A stretch of 5,471 nucleotides of DNA. It comes from Bacillota bacterium. Lineage in GTDB: Bacteria > Bacillota > Sulfobacillia > JAJZYS01 > JAJYTV01. Below, in pieces: positions 5,143 to 5,471 of the stretch (positions are counted from its first letter, which is position 1; every line of letters begins with the position of its first letter). A program made the position numbers and the translations under genes. Under the pieces are notes generated by a model. It was not told the origin of the DNA, ran no database searches, and was given only the letters and a program-made list of their open reading frames with translations. The DNA is taken from positions 1 through 5,471 of the forward strand of contig JAJZIE010000175.1 in NCBI GenBank assembly GCA_021810725.1, written 5' to 3'.

Positions 5143-5471
5143 TCACAGGATGCCGGCCAATTTCAGACCGACGAGTCCGCCCAGCAGCACGAGCGTCATG
5201 TAGCCGAGATAGTGGCTGAGGTGCCCTGTCTGCAGGCGCTGGACGACGCCGACGGCCCGCCGCGCGGCCCGCAGCAGCGGCTGGAACAGGTTGACGAGCA
5301 GCCGGTCCACGGCGTCGATCTCGACCTCCATCTGGTTGACCCGCTTCTCGTTGATCATCACGCCGCGCGCCGCCTCGGCGTCGAAGTGGCGCAGCGCGTA
5401 GACGGCCTGCGCGATCTGCGATTCGACCAGCCCCCCCATCTCCAGTACACGGGTGGAAATGGCGCTGATCT
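5143..5471 (-). CDS. PhoU N-terminal fragment joined in frame to a NuoL/HyfB-like membrane tail (5' end outside window, probable chimera)
   Basis: The minus-strand frame is open to the window edge, so the ATG at 5439 is internal. Bases 5471 to about 5314 read as PhoU, the phosphate-signalling helical protein: ISTRVLEMGGLVESQIAQAV, then FDAEAARGVM and VNQMEVEID. This is the first PhoU repeat and matches a proteobacterial, especially betaproteobacterial, style. PhoU should continue with a conserved region around ARRQPAARDLRLI. Instead, after EID the frame goes to VDRLLVNLFQPLLRAARR, then VQRLQTGHLSHYLGYM and a final hydrophobic helix to the stop at 5143. That ending resembles the C-terminal tail of proton-translocating subunits (NuoL, HyfB or Mrp antiporter type), whose last helices often follow an LQTG/LQ-G motif. 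No known protein family of mine combines these parts. It converges on the acyltransferase gene, 35 bases apart. PhoU half is confident, tail assignment moderate, and a genuine single gene is doubtful. Confidence 0.7.
   Translation of the reverse strand, partial: ISAISTRVLEMGGLVESQIAQAVYALRHFDAEAARGVMINEKRVNQMEVEIDAVDRLLVNLFQPLLRAARRAVGVVQRLQTGHLSHYLGYMTLVLLGGLVGLKLAGIL
5311..5325. other. Breakpoint between PhoU-like and NuoL/HyfB-like sequence
   Basis: Family identity of the minus-strand frame switches here, after the codons for Glu-Ile-Asp. The site coincides with GTCGATCTCGAC (5314-5325), which has 5-base inverted arms. A short self-complementary or shared sequence at a switch point is typical of template switching or of false joins at contig ends. 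The exact base of the join cannot be set without both parent genes. Confidence 0.5.

Noticed and set aside
4520..5146. A 208-codon minus-strand frame opposite the acyltransferase C-terminus
   Set aside because: It is an Arg/Glu-rich antisense shadow without motifs.

Overview
The window is GC-rich bacterial DNA (by eye about two-thirds or more G+C, with strong G/C third-position bias). It holds four confident protein genes, one partial gene at each edge, and no sign of rRNA, tRNA, CRISPR or insertion sequences. The taxon cannot be fixed from the sequence alone. The gene style suggests an environmental, uncultured-type, high-GC bacterium. The last ~150 bases encode a PhoU fragment that looks proteobacterial (betaproteobacterial in flavour) and may not belong to the same genome.

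Left part (1-1897, + strand): the 3' part of a sensor histidine kinase gene (HAMP end, HisKA, HATPase_c), then a short gap with an 11-bp-spaced direct repeat. Next come a 79-residue one-helix SHOCT-domain protein and a 248-residue anchored or exported cupredoxin with a complete type-1 copper ligand set. SHOCT and cupredoxin are tightly spaced, each with its own Shine-Dalgarno, and look like an operon. The tandem repeat upstream has the geometry of an OmpR/PhoB-family operator. A plausible model is that the two-component system (response regulator probably off the left edge) controls a small envelope module that handles copper or electrons.

Middle (1898-2707): a perfect 15-bp-stem hairpin and a 16-bp palindrome lie between the convergent cupredoxin gene and a minus-strand gene for a small four-helix membrane protein of unknown function (2120-2494). 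That gene has two competing starts and a candidate sigma70-type promoter. A 17-bp direct repeat with one mismatch occurs in both gaps flanking it.

Right part (2708-5107, + strand): one 799-residue protein that joins a 12-helix major facilitator transporter to a divergent, expanded glycerolipid acyltransferase-like (PlsC/LPLAT) domain and a C-terminal helical extension. By analogy with LplT/Aas it could couple lipid movement across the inner membrane to acylation; this is inference.

Right edge (5143-5471, - strand, open at the window end): a single reading frame whose N-terminal part reads as PhoU and whose C-terminal part reads as the membrane tail of a NuoL/HyfB-type proton-translocating subunit. 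The switch occurs at about 5311-5325. It is either an assembly/library chimera or a real but odd fusion, and is the most suspicious point in the window.
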